A stretch of DNA of 46,015 nucleotides from Cognatundibacterium aquatile (GTDB lineage: Bacteria > Pseudomonadota > Gammaproteobacteria > Burkholderiales > Burkholderiaceae_D): NCBI RefSeq assembly GCF_014699135.1, contig NZ_JACOFT010000008.1, positions 1-46,015 on the forward strand, written 5' to 3'. The notes beneath the pieces are model-generated. The model was given only the letters and a program-made list of their open reading frames with translations. It was not told the DNA's origin and did no database searches. The translations under genes were made by a program, and so were the position numbers. Each line of letters opens with the position of its first letter. The stretch's first letter is position 1. This document shows, piece after piece, positions 16,280 through 25,656 of this stretch.

Positions 16280-17901
16280 TACATCCTGAACAAACCAAAC
16301 TTCACATCCGGAATCGGCGCATTCAGCGCGGCGCTCAAGCACAGCCCCAGCACCATGCGGGTATCGGCAGGGTCGATCACGCCGTCATCCCACAAACGGG
16401 CGGAGGCGTAATACGGGTGCCCCTGATGTTCGTATTGCTCTTTGATCGGTTGCTTGAACGCGGCTTCTTCTTCGGCGCTCCAGCTACCGCCTTTGCCTTC
16501 TATGCCATCGCGTTTCACAGTCGCCAATACGCTGGCGGCCTGCTCGCCACCCATGACGCTGATACGCGCATTCGGCCACATCCACATGAAGCGCGGCGAG
16601 TAAGCACGGCCACACATACCGTAATTACCGGCACCAAAACTACCACCGATAATCACGGTGAACTTCGGCACGTTCGCTGTTGCTACCGCCGTCACCATCT
16701 TCGCACCGTTACGCGCGATGCCTTCATTTTCGTATTTGCGTCCGACCATAAAGCCGGTGATGTTCTGCAAAAACACCAGCGGAATTTTGCGCTGGCAGCA
16801 CAGTTCGATGAAGTGCGTGCCTTTTAATGCAGACTCAGAAAACAAAATACCGTTATTCGCAATGATGCCGACCGGCATGCCATGAATATGCGCAAAGCCG
16901 CAGACTAAAGTCGTGCCGTAGCGCGCTTTGAATTCGTCGAAATGACTGCCATCGACAATCCGCGCAATCACTTCGCGCACATCGAAAGGTTTGCGAGTAT
17001 CGACCGGAATCACACCATACAATTCACTGGCTGCGAACTTCGGTTCTTCGACTTCTTTCAGCACCACGGTTTGTGGCTTCTGGCGGTTCAGATTCGAGAC
17101 GATAGTACGTGCCAGAGACAGCGCATGGGTATCGTTTTGTGCCAGATGATCGACCACACCGGACAAACGCGTATGCACATCGCCACCACCGAGGTCTTCG
17201 GCGCTGACCACTTCGCCCGTTGCGGCTTTCACCAATGGCGGGCCACCGAGGAAAATCGTGCCTTGGTTTTTGACAATAATCGATTCATCGCTCATCGCCG
17301 GCACATACGCGCCGCCAGCAGTACAGGAACCCATCACCACGGCAATTTGCGGAATGCCTTTGGCGGACATATTCGCCTGATTGTAGAAGATGCGACCGAA
17401 GTGATCGCGATCCGGAAACACGTCATCCTGATTCGGTAAGTTTGCGCCGCCGCTATCGACCAGATAAATACATGGCAGATTATTTTGCTCGGCGATTTCC
17501 TGTGCGCGCAAATGTTTTTTGACTGTCAGCGGATAGTAAGTACCGCCCTTAACGGTCGCATCGTTACAGACGATCACACACTCTTGGCCGGCCACGCGGC
17601 CTATGCCGGTAATCACACCGGCTGACGGCGCCGCATCGTTGCCGTTTTTTTCTTTGTACATGTCGTAGGCCGCAAGCTGGGAAAATTCCAGAAACGGTGT
17701 ACCGGCATCCAGCAGCATTTGCACACGATCACGCGGCAGCAATTTGCCACGTGCCAGATGTTTGCTGCGTGCTTCGTCTCCGCCACCCAGCGCGATTTTT
17801 TCTATTTTCGCTTTCAGATCATCCACTACCGTCTGCATGGCAGCGGCATTGGCTTTGAAATCATCAGAACGTGGGTTCAGTTTGGATTCTAGGATTGTCA
17901 T
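16279..17901 (-). CDS. liuB: 3-methylcrotonyl-CoA carboxylase, carboxyltransferase (beta) subunit
   Basis: 540 residues, normal for MCC beta. It transfers the carboxyl group from biotin on LiuD to 3-methylcrotonyl-CoA. Conserved carboxyltransferase motifs: [69 protein letters not shown] and, near the C terminus, [16 protein letters not shown], the Gly-rich oxyanion/CoA region. The ATG at 17901 follows GGAA. Placed 21 bp after the YchJ gene and coupled to the hydrolase gene downstream. Confidence 0.95.
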   Translation of the reverse strand: MTILESKLNPRSDDFKANAAAMQTVVDDLKAKIEKIALGGGDEARSKHLARGKLLPRDRVQMLLDAGTPFLEFSQLAAYDMYKEKNGNDAAPSAGVITGIGRVAGQECVIVCNDATVKGGTYYPLTVKKHLRAQEIAEQNNLPCIYLVDSGGANLPNQDDVFPDRDHFGRIFYNQANMSAKGIPQIAVVMGSCTAGGAYVPAMSDESIIVKNQGTIFLGGPPLVKAATGEVVSAEDLGGGDVHTRLSGVVDHLAQNDTHALSLARTIVSNLNRQKPQTVVLKEVEEPKFAASELYGVIPVDTRKPFDVREVIARIVDGSHFDEFKARYGTTLVCGFAHIHGMPVGIIANNGILFSESALKGTHFIELCCQRKIPLVFLQNITGFMVGRKYENEGIARNGAKMVTAVATANVPKFTVIIGGSFGAGNYGMCGRAYSPRFMWMWPNARISVMGGEQAASVLATVKRDGIEGKGGSWSAEEEAAFKQPIKEQYEHQGHPYYASARLWDDGVIDPADTRMVLGLCLSAALNAPIPDVKFGLFRM

Positions 17902-17922
17902 TATTTGGATTCCGGTGTTGAT

Positions 17923-18324
17923 CTATTTTTGAGGAAAGCTGCCATCGACATACAACCATTTGCCGTCATATTTCACAAAACGACTGACTTCGTGCAGGCG
18001 GTGCGCTTTACCTGCAATTTTGTAGCGGGCGACAAATTCCACGATGGCCTGATCGCCGTCTTGCTGATGTTTTCTGACTTCCAGCCCCAGCCAGTTGGTG
18101 GGTTCGTCATGGGTGATGCGCTCTGATGGACAAGTACGTTCATCCCAGGTCGCGCGCAGATAGGCTTCATCATTGCGCGTATACGCGCTGTAACGTGAGC
18201 GCATCAGCGCTTCTGCGGTTGGTGCTGCGGCAGTACCGCTGATATACACGCCGCAGCATTGTTCATACTTTTTTGCTGAACCACAGGGACACGGGCTAGC
18301 ATTTTTTTGCTCTTGACGACTCAT
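17923..18324 (-). CDS. YchJ/UPF0225 family SEC-C-motif protein
   Basis: 133 residues from the ATG at 18322-18324, which overlaps the stop of the rhodanese gene as ATGA. The N terminus carries CPCGSAKKYEQCCG, a SEC-C-type zinc-binding motif. It is followed by MRSRYSAYTRNDEAYLRATW and a closing SNTF2-like beta sheet (VEFVARYKIAGKAHRLHE, RFVKYDGKWLYVDG), the two-part layout of YchJ proteins. Role unknown. The overlap implies co-translation with the rhodanese. Confidence 0.88.
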   Translation of the reverse strand: MSRQEQKNASPCPCGSAKKYEQCCGVYISGTAAAPTAEALMRSRYSAYTRNDEAYLRATWDERTCPSERITHDEPTNWLGLEVRKHQQDGDQAIVEFVARYKIAGKAHRLHEVSRFVKYDGKWLYVDGSFPQK

Positions 18325-18725
18325 ACAACTTTCTTGATTTCCTTGGCAACAGTCGGTGCGCCCGCGGCTTTCCATGCAGTAAAGCCACCTTCGATATGGG
18401 CAACATTTTCCAGGCCCATATCCATCAAAGTCTTGGTGGTCAGGGCGCTGCGCCAGCCTGCTGCACAAAATAAAATAAATTCTTTGTTCTCACCGAATAC
18501 TGGACGGAAATAAGGTGAATCCGGATCAACCCAGAATTCGATCATGCCGCGCGGCGCGTGGAATGCGCCAGCGATCACGCCTTCGCGCTCAAGCTCACGG
18601 ATGTCGCGCACATCAATGAATTGCACGTCACCTTTATCCAGCTTCGTCAGCGCTTCGGCGACGCTGTAAGTCTTGATCTGTGCGTACGCTTCGTCTACCA
18701 ACTGCTGATAGCCTTTTTTTAACAT
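18321..18725 (-). CDS. single-domain rhodanese-like sulfurtransferase
   Basis: 134 residues; ATG 18725 with GAGGAG upstream. Rhodanese motifs: VQFIDVRDIRELEREGVIAG, then the active-site loop FCAAGWRSA with C87 as the persulfide-carrying Cys, and VAHIEGGFTAWKAAG at the end. There is no signal peptide, so it is cytoplasmic. It probably moves sulfane sulfur; the acceptor is not evident, although biotin synthase in the same block is a sulfur user (speculative). Confidence 0.9.
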   Translation of the reverse strand: MLKKGYQQLVDEAYAQIKTYSVAEALTKLDKGDVQFIDVRDIRELEREGVIAGAFHAPRGMIEFWVDPDSPYFRPVFGENKEFILFCAAGWRSALTTKTLMDMGLENVAHIEGGFTAWKAAGAPTVAKEIKKVV

Positions 18726-18813
18726 GCTGTTCTCCTCGTGACGCAGAAAAATTCCACGTTTTCTGTCCGGTTATTTTTTGATAAATTCAAAATTTTTATC
18801 TATGCGGTGCTGT

Positions 18814-19419
18814 TTAAAAGCCACCCTTCGCCAGCCATTGTTCGACTTGCGGCAAGCGGTCATTGCCCCAGAAAGATTCACCATCAACGATGATCCACGG
18901 TGCACCAAAGATACCTTTTTCTATCGCCTGCTCGCATTGCGCTTTCAGCGCTTCTTTGTACTGAGGATCGTCGCAGGCGGCCGCGGCGGCGGCACCGTCC
19001 AGCCCCATCGCCGCTATCTGCGACGCCAGCCAGCCAGTATCATTCAATGCAGTCGGACCAGAAAAATACGCACGTGTGACCTGACGCACGAATTCACCGA
19101 CACGCTGCGGTGCAATGTCTTGCAGCCACAGGCAGACCCGTGAGGTATTCTGGGTTGCGATAGGAAACAGTTCCGGCAAAACAAACGGCACTCCTGCATA
19201 ACGCGCAGAGCGCAAAAAATCATGCTTGAAATAATCCGCCATTTGCGGTGGCCGCATGGTCAGCGGGCTGGAGCCGGTCACTTTGAATACGGCACCCAGC
19301 AACATCGGTTTCCAGCTCACTTCACGCTCATACCTGGCGGCCAGCTGTTCTATGGATTGCGCAGCGATGTACGCATACGGCGAAACAAAATCAAACCAGA
19401 ATTCCACGGGTGCTTTCAT
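18814..19419 (-). CDS. 2-hydroxychromene-2-carboxylate isomerase-like protein (DsbA fold)
   Basis: 201 residues from the ATG at 19417-19419, which follows AAAAGGA; the longer open frame lacks a site. The start EFWFDFVSPYAYIAAQ has Ser13 where thiol oxidoreductases have the CxxC, the signature of the HCCA isomerase/kappa-GST branch, which uses glutathione. GIFGAPWIIVDGESFWGNDRL near the C terminus is the cis-Pro and closing region. Substrate unknown; in such clusters it may isomerise a degradation intermediate. It lies 47 bp after the acyl-CoA dehydrogenase gene. Confidence 0.85.
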   Translation of the reverse strand: MKAPVEFWFDFVSPYAYIAAQSIEQLAARYEREVSWKPMLLGAVFKVTGSSPLTMRPPQMADYFKHDFLRSARYAGVPFVLPELFPIATQNTSRVCLWLQDIAPQRVGEFVRQVTRAYFSGPTALNDTGWLASQIAAMGLDGAAAAAACDDPQYKEALKAQCEQAIEKGIFGAPWIIVDGESFWGNDRLPQVEQWLAKGGF

Positions 19420-19466
19420 CACGGTGTCCTTTTGAAAATGCAGGATGCTGTTGATAAGGTGTACGC

Positions 19467-20597
19467 TCAGGCCAGCGCGCGGCTGATCAGGATTTTTTGT
19501 ATCTCTGAGGTGCCTTCGTAAATCTGGCATACGCGCACATCGCGATAAATCCGCTCCACCGGAAAGTCGCTGACATAGCCGTAACCGCCGTGTATCTGTA
19601 TCGCATCGGAGCAGACTTTTTCTGCCATTTCAGACGCAAACAATTTCGCCATCGCCGCTTCTTTCAGGCAAGGTTTGCCAGCATCTTTCATGCTCGCTGC
19701 GTGCCAGATCAACTGACGTGCGGCTTCGATCTGGGTTGCCATGTCAGCCAGTTTAAATTGCACTGCCTGATGTTCGTAAATTGATTTGCCAAAGCTGCTG
19801 CGGTCTTTGGCATAGGCCAGAGCGGCTTCAAATGCGGCGCGCGCCATGCCTACCGATTGAGAAGCGATGCCGATACGGCCACCTTCGAGTCCGGACAAGG
19901 CGATTTTGTAGCCCATGCCTTCTTCGCCGATCAGGTTTTCAGCAGGGATACGGCAATTCTCAAACAGGATTTGCGCGGTATCGGAAGAGTGCTGACCCAT
20001 TTTATTTTCGAGCCCGGCGACGATATAGCCCGGCGTTTTGGTCGGCACCCAGAATGCGCTGATGCCTTTTTTACCCGCAGCTTTATCCGTCACGGCCATA
20101 ACAATCGCGACGTCTGCATGTTTGCCGCTGGTGATGAATTGTTTGACGCCGTTCAGTACATAATCGTTACCTTCGCGACGGGCGGTGGTTTTCAGATCAG
20201 ACGCGTCGCTGCCTGCATGCGGCTCGGTCAGGCAGAACGCACCGAGCATCTCACCTTGTGCAAGCGGCCGCAGCCATTGCTGTTTCTGCGCATCATTCGC
20301 ATACATCATCGCGATACTGCAGACCGGGCAGTTATTCACGGACACAACCGTTGAGGTGCCGCCATCACCGGCGGCGATTTCTTCCAGCACCAGCGCCAGC
20401 GACAGGTAATCCATCCCCGCGCCACCAAATTCTTCCGGCACCGCAACACCATACGCGCCCATCTGCGCCAGTTCTTTTAATTCTGCTGCCGGAAAATGGT
20501 GTTCCTTGTCCCAGCGCGCCGCATTCGGTACCAGTTTTTCCTGTGCAAATGCGCGGATCGCATCGCGGATCATTTCGTGTTCTGCTGTAAGTAACAT
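19467..20597 (-). CDS. acyl-CoA dehydrogenase (short-chain/branched-chain type)
   Basis: 376 residues. FAD enzyme making the alpha-beta double bond in an acyl-CoA. Motifs: FCLTEPHAGSDASDLKTTA (FAD/substrate loop), VLNGVKQFITSG, QIHGGYGYVSDFPVERIYRD, and QIYEGTSEIQ, in which E361 is the usual catalytic base. That position separates it from the isovaleryl-CoA dehydrogenase at 25657, whose base lies elsewhere. The substrate may be a short straight or 2-methyl-branched acyl-CoA from valine or isoleucine, which is an inference from length and context. Second of two ACADs in this cluster. Confidence 0.92.
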   Translation of the reverse strand: MLLTAEHEMIRDAIRAFAQEKLVPNAARWDKEHHFPAAELKELAQMGAYGVAVPEEFGGAGMDYLSLALVLEEIAAGDGGTSTVVSVNNCPVCSIAMMYANDAQKQQWLRPLAQGEMLGAFCLTEPHAGSDASDLKTTARREGNDYVLNGVKQFITSGKHADVAIVMAVTDKAAGKKGISAFWVPTKTPGYIVAGLENKMGQHSSDTAQILFENCRIPAENLIGEEGMGYKIALSGLEGGRIGIASQSVGMARAAFEAALAYAKDRSSFGKSIYEHQAVQFKLADMATQIEAARQLIWHAASMKDAGKPCLKEAAMAKLFASEMAEKVCSDAIQIHGGYGYVSDFPVERIYRDVRVCQIYEGTSEIQKILISRALA

Positions 20598-20646
20598 ACC
20601 TGGTCTCGTTCTGATGTTGTTCTGTCTGTTTTTTTGTTTTTTCTGC

Positions 20647-21315
20647 TTACCAGTTCAGGCTGGCACCGTTGTAATTGAAAAACTGGCCGTTGTCGTCTGA
20701 CTGCAAACCCGCCAGTGTTTTGCGTATGCCGTGCGCACTGTCTGCCACCGGAAGTTCAGCACCGACGCCGCCCATTTCTGTTTTAACCCAACCCGGATGC
20801 AACGCCACGCAAATCGCTTGTCGCGTCTGTAAAGACACATCCTTCAGTACAGAATTCAACGCGGCTTTGCTGGCACGATATAACCAGCCGTGACTGCCGT
20901 TACGCTCACTGATGGAGCCCATCATCGATGAAATGACGGCAAGACGGCCACCGGCATTTTCGACCAGCGGCAATATGATCGGGAGAATCCGCATCGCGGC
21001 TAACACATTGGTATGCATCACTTCGTCAAATTGCGTGTCATGCGGCGTCTGCAGCCCCGTCGTGCGCGGGCCATACACGCCGGCATTCAGAATAGCGACA
21101 TCGATCTTTTCATCATCGAGTCGCCAGCCAAGACCACCGCAATCATTGATGTTCGTGACATCCAAAGGAACGACCTCACAACCCTGCGCCTGCAAAGTTG
21201 TCAGATCAACCGCCTTACGCGCCGTGGCAATCACACGCCAGCCAGCCGCCTTATATTGCAAAGCCAGTTCGTGACCGATACCGCGTGACGCGCCGATGAT
21301 AAGTGCTGTGGGCAT
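20647..21315 (-). CDS. short-chain dehydrogenase/reductase
   Basis: 222 residues; ATG 21315 with AGGA upstream. Rossmann SDR: cofactor loop LIIGASRGIGHELALQYK, DVAILNAGVYG, catalytic Ser in LAVISSMMGSIS, and Tyr/Lys in YRASKAALNS. The Arg after the first Gly loop and ATARK favour NADP(H). The closing FFNYNGASLNW is typical of CsgA-type SDRs. Substrate unknown. Confidence 0.9.
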   Translation of the reverse strand: MPTALIIGASRGIGHELALQYKAAGWRVIATARKAVDLTTLQAQGCEVVPLDVTNINDCGGLGWRLDDEKIDVAILNAGVYGPRTTGLQTPHDTQFDEVMHTNVLAAMRILPIILPLVENAGGRLAVISSMMGSISERNGSHGWLYRASKAALNSVLKDVSLQTRQAICVALHPGWVKTEMGGVGAELPVADSAHGIRKTLAGLQSDDNGQFFNYNGASLNW

Positions 21316-21424
21316 CTTGCTTCCTTGTTGTCAGTTCTGCGTATGTCAGATTGCATTTCAAGATGCCCCACAGCGGTGTCGCCTGCAAGGGCTTCCTGAT
21401 GAAAATAAAATTTTGTACCTATAG

Positions 21425-21549
21425 TTTTAACGCTGAGTAAGCGTAGCGAGCGACGCAATATTGAGTTAAGAAGCGCAGTCGTACTTGAGTACGACGAGCA
21501 TCGCAGGCTCAAGAGTGCGCCGCGCAGTAGCTTAATCAGTGTTAAAAAA
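21425..21549 (-). repeat. large structured inverted repeat after the thiolase gene
   Basis: TTTAACGCTGAGTAAGC (21427-21443) and GCTTAATCAGTGTTAAA (21531-21547) are inverted with 15 of 17 positions pairing. Between them are a near-perfect hairpin GTCGTACT/AGTACGAC (21479-21496), a TTGAG/CTCAA pair (21471-21475, 21508-21512) and GCGT/ACGC (21441-21456). The right arm overlaps the stop of the thiolase gene, so on the minus strand it forms the end of that transcript. It may act as a terminator or processing structure, or be a dispersed repeat. Confidence 0.6.
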
Positions 21550-22738
21550 GTTCGATGGCCATCGCTGTGCCTTCACCACCTCCGATACACAAGGATGCCA
21601 CACCGCGCTTCTTACCTTGTTTTTTCAACGCACCGATCAGCGTGATGATGATACGTGCGCCGGATGCGCCGATAGGATGGCCGAGTGCGCAGGCACCACC
21701 GTGGACGTTGACTTTGTCGTGGGAGATGCCGAGATCTTTCATCGCGGCCATCGGTACGGCAGCGAAAGCTTCGTTGATTTCAAACAGATCGACATCTGCT
21801 GTTGTCCAGCCGGTTTTTTTGTACAGCTTTTGTATTGCACCGATCGGCGCGGTCGTGAACCAACCTGGTTCCTGTGCATGCGATGCGTGAGCGACGATTT
21901 TTGCGATCGGTGTCAGGCCGAGTTCTTTGGCTTTGGACTCGCGCATCAGCACCAGCGCTGCAGCGCCATCGTTGATGGAGGAAGAAGATGCGGCAGTGAT
22001 CGTGCCGTCTTTTTTGAAGGCTGGTTTCAGAGCCGGGATTTTGTCGAGCTTGGCTTTCAGAGGGCCTTCGTCTTTATCAATGACGACGTCACCACCGCGA
22101 CCGGAAACGGTAACCGGTGCGATTTCCCACGCGAACGAGCCGTCTGCTGTCGCTGCTTGCGCGCGCTTGACGGAAGCAATCGCAAATGCGTCCTGATCTT
22201 CACGGCTGAACTGGTATTTGGCAGAACAATCTTCAGCAAAAGTTCCCATGGAACGGCCTCCGCCTTTTTCATCGCGGCTATAGGCATCTTCCAGACCGTC
22301 AAGCATCATGTGATCGTAAATCATGCCGTGGCCGATACGATAGCCGCCGCGCGCTTTTGGAATAATGTAGGGCGCGTTGGTCATGGATTCCATACCGCCG
22401 GTCACCATCACTTCATTGCTGCCTGCGCTGATGGAATCGAATGCCATCATCGTTGCCTTCATCGCGGAACCGCACATCTTGGACAAGGTCACCGCGCCGG
22501 TGGACATCGGCAAACCTGCCGCCAGCGAGGCCTGACGCGCAGGCGCCTGACCCTGACCTGCCATCAGGCAGTTACCAAACAGGACTTCTTCAATCAGCTC
22601 GGGCTTGACGCCAGCACGTTCAACTGCGGCCTTGATCGCCACAGCACCGAGCTGACTTGCCGTCAGGGAAGCGAAATCGCTCTGAAATGCACCCATAGGG
22701 GTACGGGCTGCGCCAACGATTACGATAGGATCTGTCAT
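21542..22738 (-). CDS. acetyl-CoA C-acetyltransferase (thiolase)
   Basis: 398 residues from the ATG at 22736-22738, which has GGAGA upstream. It condenses or cleaves acetoacetyl-CoA. Active-site residues are visible: C89 in LSKMCGSAMKA, His in GGACALGHPIGASGAR, and C384 in CIGGGEG. Biosynthetic/short-chain thiolase (AtoB/PhaA type). It fits the end of leucine breakdown, where acetoacetate is produced and acetoacetyl-CoA is split, but no CoA-transferase gene is in the window. Confidence 0.94.
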   Translation of the reverse strand: MTDPIVIVGAARTPMGAFQSDFASLTASQLGAVAIKAAVERAGVKPELIEEVLFGNCLMAGQGQAPARQASLAAGLPMSTGAVTLSKMCGSAMKATMMAFDSISAGSNEVMVTGGMESMTNAPYIIPKARGGYRIGHGMIYDHMMLDGLEDAYSRDEKGGGRSMGTFAEDCSAKYQFSREDQDAFAIASVKRAQAATADGSFAWEIAPVTVSGRGGDVVIDKDEGPLKAKLDKIPALKPAFKKDGTITAASSSSINDGAAALVLMRESKAKELGLTPIAKIVAHASHAQEPGWFTTAPIGAIQKLYKKTGWTTADVDLFEINEAFAAVPMAAMKDLGISHDKVNVHGGACALGHPIGASGARIIITLIGALKKQGKKRGVASLCIGGGEGTAMAIELF

Positions 22739-22848
22739 GTTTTTCTCCATTGAATGTGAGGTGATACAAAATTTCTGCTTGTCTGTTTTTCTCTGAAAAC
22801 ATCTGCAAGCGCGATTAAGACTGTTGATACTGATAAGACATAAAAAAA

Positions 22849-24633
22849 TTATTTTTGCTGTGCTAACTCTTTATTGATAAACCTGACTTCCTGCGGATAC
22901 GGGAAGACATCATCCACCTTGCCGTCCACGATGCGCAGCTTGCGACCCTGCCAGTAATCGGCGGTCAGCAAGTCAGCGTGGTGTTTCATAAAAAATTCTT
23001 TTACTTTCTGATTTCCGAGCAGGAAAGTGCCGAATTGCTCAGGAAATACGTCATTCTTTGCGATCGGATACCAGGGTTCAGCGGACATCTCGTCTTCTTC
23101 ATTGCGCGGCAACGGTATCTTGCGGAAAGTGCAGTCAGTGATGTATTCAATTTCATCGTAGTCATAAAAAACGACACGACCATGACGTGTCACGCCGAAG
23201 TTTTTATACAACATGTCGCCCGGGAAAATATTCGCCGAGACCAGATCTTTAATCGCGTTGCCATATTCGAACACGCCTTGTTCCATGGCCTGCATATCGC
23301 CACGTTGTTCGGCTTCAGTCAGCCAGATATTCAGCGGTGTCATGCGGCGTTCTATGTACAGATGTTTGATGACGACTTCTTCATCATTCACTTCCAGCAT
23401 GGACGGCGCGTATTGGCGGATTTCTTCGAGCAACTCTTCAGAAAACCGTGAACGCGGAAAAGCGACATCGGAATATTCCAGCGTGTCGGCCATGCGCCCA
23501 ACACGGTCATGATTTTTCACCAGCAGATATTTTTCTTTAATCAGCGCCCGGGTGGTTTCTTTCGGCGGCGGGAAACTGTCTTTGATCAGCTTGAACACAT
23601 ACGGAAAAGAAGGCAGAGCGAACACCAGCATAACGAGACCGCGAATACCGGGCGCCGCTTCGATGCGATCCGACGAGTATTTCAGATGATGCAGAAAATC
23701 GCGATAGAACAGGTTTTTTCCATGTTTTTGCAAACCGATCATCGTATAGATTTCACTACGCGGTTTCTTCGGCAAAATGCTGCGGATGAATTGTACATAC
23801 GCCGATGGCACTTCCATATCGACCATGAAATACGCACGGGTGAATGAAAACAGCACCGTAATCTGCATCACATCAAACAAGATCGTATCGAGTACCAGCT
23901 CATTTTTCCGTTTATGCATCAGCGGAATCACAAACGGATATTCGCGATTACCGTTAATCCCTTTGCCTATGATGTAGGCAGATTTATTCCGGTAAAACAA
24001 ATTCGCCAACACCTGAATCTGGTGATTCGGTTCCAGCTTTTCACGCCCGAAATGTTCACGCAAACGTGCCTCGACGACGGCGACATCGCGATCAAGATCT
24101 TCAAAAGGAGTATTGAGCTGAAAATTCGTGACGATGCGTTTGATCGTGTAATTCAGACCGTCAGTTGCCGGGTAATACACGCGATAAGTCGGCGGCGTAT
24201 CGTCACGTTCTATGTATTCAGTTGAAGTTGCCGGACGCACGAAAATGAAATCATTATGAAAGTAATTTCTGTTAAGTAATTTCGTGCAGACGGTGTTGAA
24301 AAATGTCTCAGCCAGTTCCGGCCGTAAGTGGTCGATCAGCAAACCCATGTAATGCAGTTTGACTTCACGCCAGACCTCATCGGTCAGATCGTTTTCATCG
24401 TAATCATCTTCCAGTACGCGCACACATTCCCGCACGCGGGTGTCGTAAAACTGAATACGTTCACGGGCGGCGATTTGTGCCGCTTTCCAGTCGCCCGCCT
24501 CAAAAAACTGCTTTGCCTGCTGACTACTGATACGGAATAAATGGTAATGCTTGTCAAAGCCATCCAGTATCGTACGCGCGATATCAAACGCGATCTGGGA
24601 CGACAATAACTTAGGAAAATGCGTGTTTGGCAT
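22849..24633 (-). CDS. aceK: isocitrate dehydrogenase kinase/phosphatase
   Basis: 594 residues, the usual AceK length. One protein phosphorylates and dephosphorylates isocitrate dehydrogenase, steering acetyl-CoA carbon into the glyoxylate shunt or the TCA cycle. The N-terminal regulatory part ([25 protein letters not shown]) and the C-terminal kinase part ([30 protein letters not shown], with the catalytic and metal-binding DYDE) are clear. It is not next to aceB/aceA as in enterics but sits in the leucine cluster, 9 bp from the dehydratase gene upstream. This fits growth on substrates that yield only acetyl-CoA and acetoacetate. Confidence 0.97.
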   Translation of the reverse strand: MPNTHFPKLLSSQIAFDIARTILDGFDKHYHLFRISSQQAKQFFEAGDWKAAQIAARERIQFYDTRVRECVRVLEDDYDENDLTDEVWREVKLHYMGLLIDHLRPELAETFFNTVCTKLLNRNYFHNDFIFVRPATSTEYIERDDTPPTYRVYYPATDGLNYTIKRIVTNFQLNTPFEDLDRDVAVVEARLREHFGREKLEPNHQIQVLANLFYRNKSAYIIGKGINGNREYPFVIPLMHKRKNELVLDTILFDVMQITVLFSFTRAYFMVDMEVPSAYVQFIRSILPKKPRSEIYTMIGLQKHGKNLFYRDFLHHLKYSSDRIEAAPGIRGLVMLVFALPSFPYVFKLIKDSFPPPKETTRALIKEKYLLVKNHDRVGRMADTLEYSDVAFPRSRFSEELLEEIRQYAPSMLEVNDEEVVIKHLYIERRMTPLNIWLTEAEQRGDMQAMEQGVFEYGNAIKDLVSANIFPGDMLYKNFGVTRHGRVVFYDYDEIEYITDCTFRKIPLPRNEEDEMSAEPWYPIAKNDVFPEQFGTFLLGNQKVKEFFMKHHADLLTADYWQGRKLRIVDGKVDDVFPYPQEVRFINKELAQQK

Positions 24634-24642
24634 AGCGATGGC

Positions 24643-25572
24643 TCAGGGCAGGTTGAACTGGGTTTTCCAAGCCTCTAGTTTTACCATATCAACAGCGATA
24701 CCACCGCATACCACGATCAAGGGACGCTTAAATTCTTTTAATACAGGCAGATTCTGGTACGCCACCGCCAGCGTGGCACCGCAAGCGGGTTCCACCAGTG
24801 TGCGCATATCATCCGCAAACGCGAGACAGGCGGCAACTGCCTGTGCATCGCTGACGGTGACACTGTGAATCTCATGTTTCTGCATCCAGTCGAACGCTTG
24901 TTGCGCCACCCGACGGGCACCTAATGTGGTGGCGATTGATGTAATCGCAGGCAATGTCACCAGTTCACCCGCTTGTACCGATGCATGTAAGGATGCCGCA
25001 CCTTCTGTTTCTACAGCAATAACAGGAATATGCGCCAGACCATTGCGGTGTAAGCCCTGCACAATGCCGCTTAATAAGCCGCCACCGCCGACAGAGCACA
25101 GCACAACGTCAAAATCCAGCGTACCAGCAACCTCGTCGATCAAAGTCGCATTGCCATTCCAGATATCAGGATGGTCGAATGGCGGGATATATACCGCACC
25201 CGGCTGTTCGCAGGCTTGCAAAGCCGCCTGGTTGGTTTCGTCCCACACTTTGCCGGTGACGATCACCGTCGCACCGATCGCGCGTATCTCCGCGCGCACA
25301 CTTTCAGCAGTAGTTTCCGGGACAAAAATCGTGGTCGGCAGACCCAGCGCCACACCCGCAACCGCAGCCGCAAAACCCGCATTCCCGCCAGATGGGCAGA
25401 CAAAATGTTGCGCCCCCAGCGCGGCAGCGCGCTGGCACATCAGGCCGATGCCGCGTAATTTGAACGAGCCCGAGGGCTGCAAATTATCCATCTTCAGCCA
25501 GACTGATTTATGTAGCTGAGCGGAAAGCGGGCGATGCGCAAGCACCGGTGTCGTGATGTGTAATTGGGTCAT
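24643..25572 (-). CDS. PLP-dependent L-serine/L-threonine dehydratase-like enzyme
   Basis: 309 residues. Fold-type II PLP enzyme: QPSGSFKLRG with K38 as the PLP lysine, CPSGGNAGFAAA as the substrate/carboxylate loop, and CSVGGGGLLSGIV as the phosphate-binding Gly loop. Length and sequence resemble the short catabolic serine dehydratase (SDH) rather than the long IlvA, since no regulatory ACT domain follows. It makes pyruvate or 2-oxobutyrate plus ammonia. It lies between liuA and aceK on the same strand. Confidence 0.87.
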   Translation of the reverse strand: MTQLHITTPVLAHRPLSAQLHKSVWLKMDNLQPSGSFKLRGIGLMCQRAAALGAQHFVCPSGGNAGFAAAVAGVALGLPTTIFVPETTAESVRAEIRAIGATVIVTGKVWDETNQAALQACEQPGAVYIPPFDHPDIWNGNATLIDEVAGTLDFDVVLCSVGGGGLLSGIVQGLHRNGLAHIPVIAVETEGAASLHASVQAGELVTLPAITSIATTLGARRVAQQAFDWMQKHEIHSVTVSDAQAVAACLAFADDMRTLVEPACGATLAVAYQNLPVLKEFKRPLIVVCGGIAVDMVKLEAWKTQFNLP

Positions 25573-25656
25573 GGCTGAGTATAGTTGCTGTGTACGCGCA
25601 ATCCCTTACGTGCAAGCGTGACTTAAGGGAGTGCGCACCAGTACGAAAAATCCAGT

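Noticed and set aside
21539..22753. 404-codon open frame opposite the thiolase gene
   Set aside because: It is the antisense shadow of a well-conserved thiolase. The translated protein is Cys/His/Arg-rich without domain logic and has no ribosome binding site.
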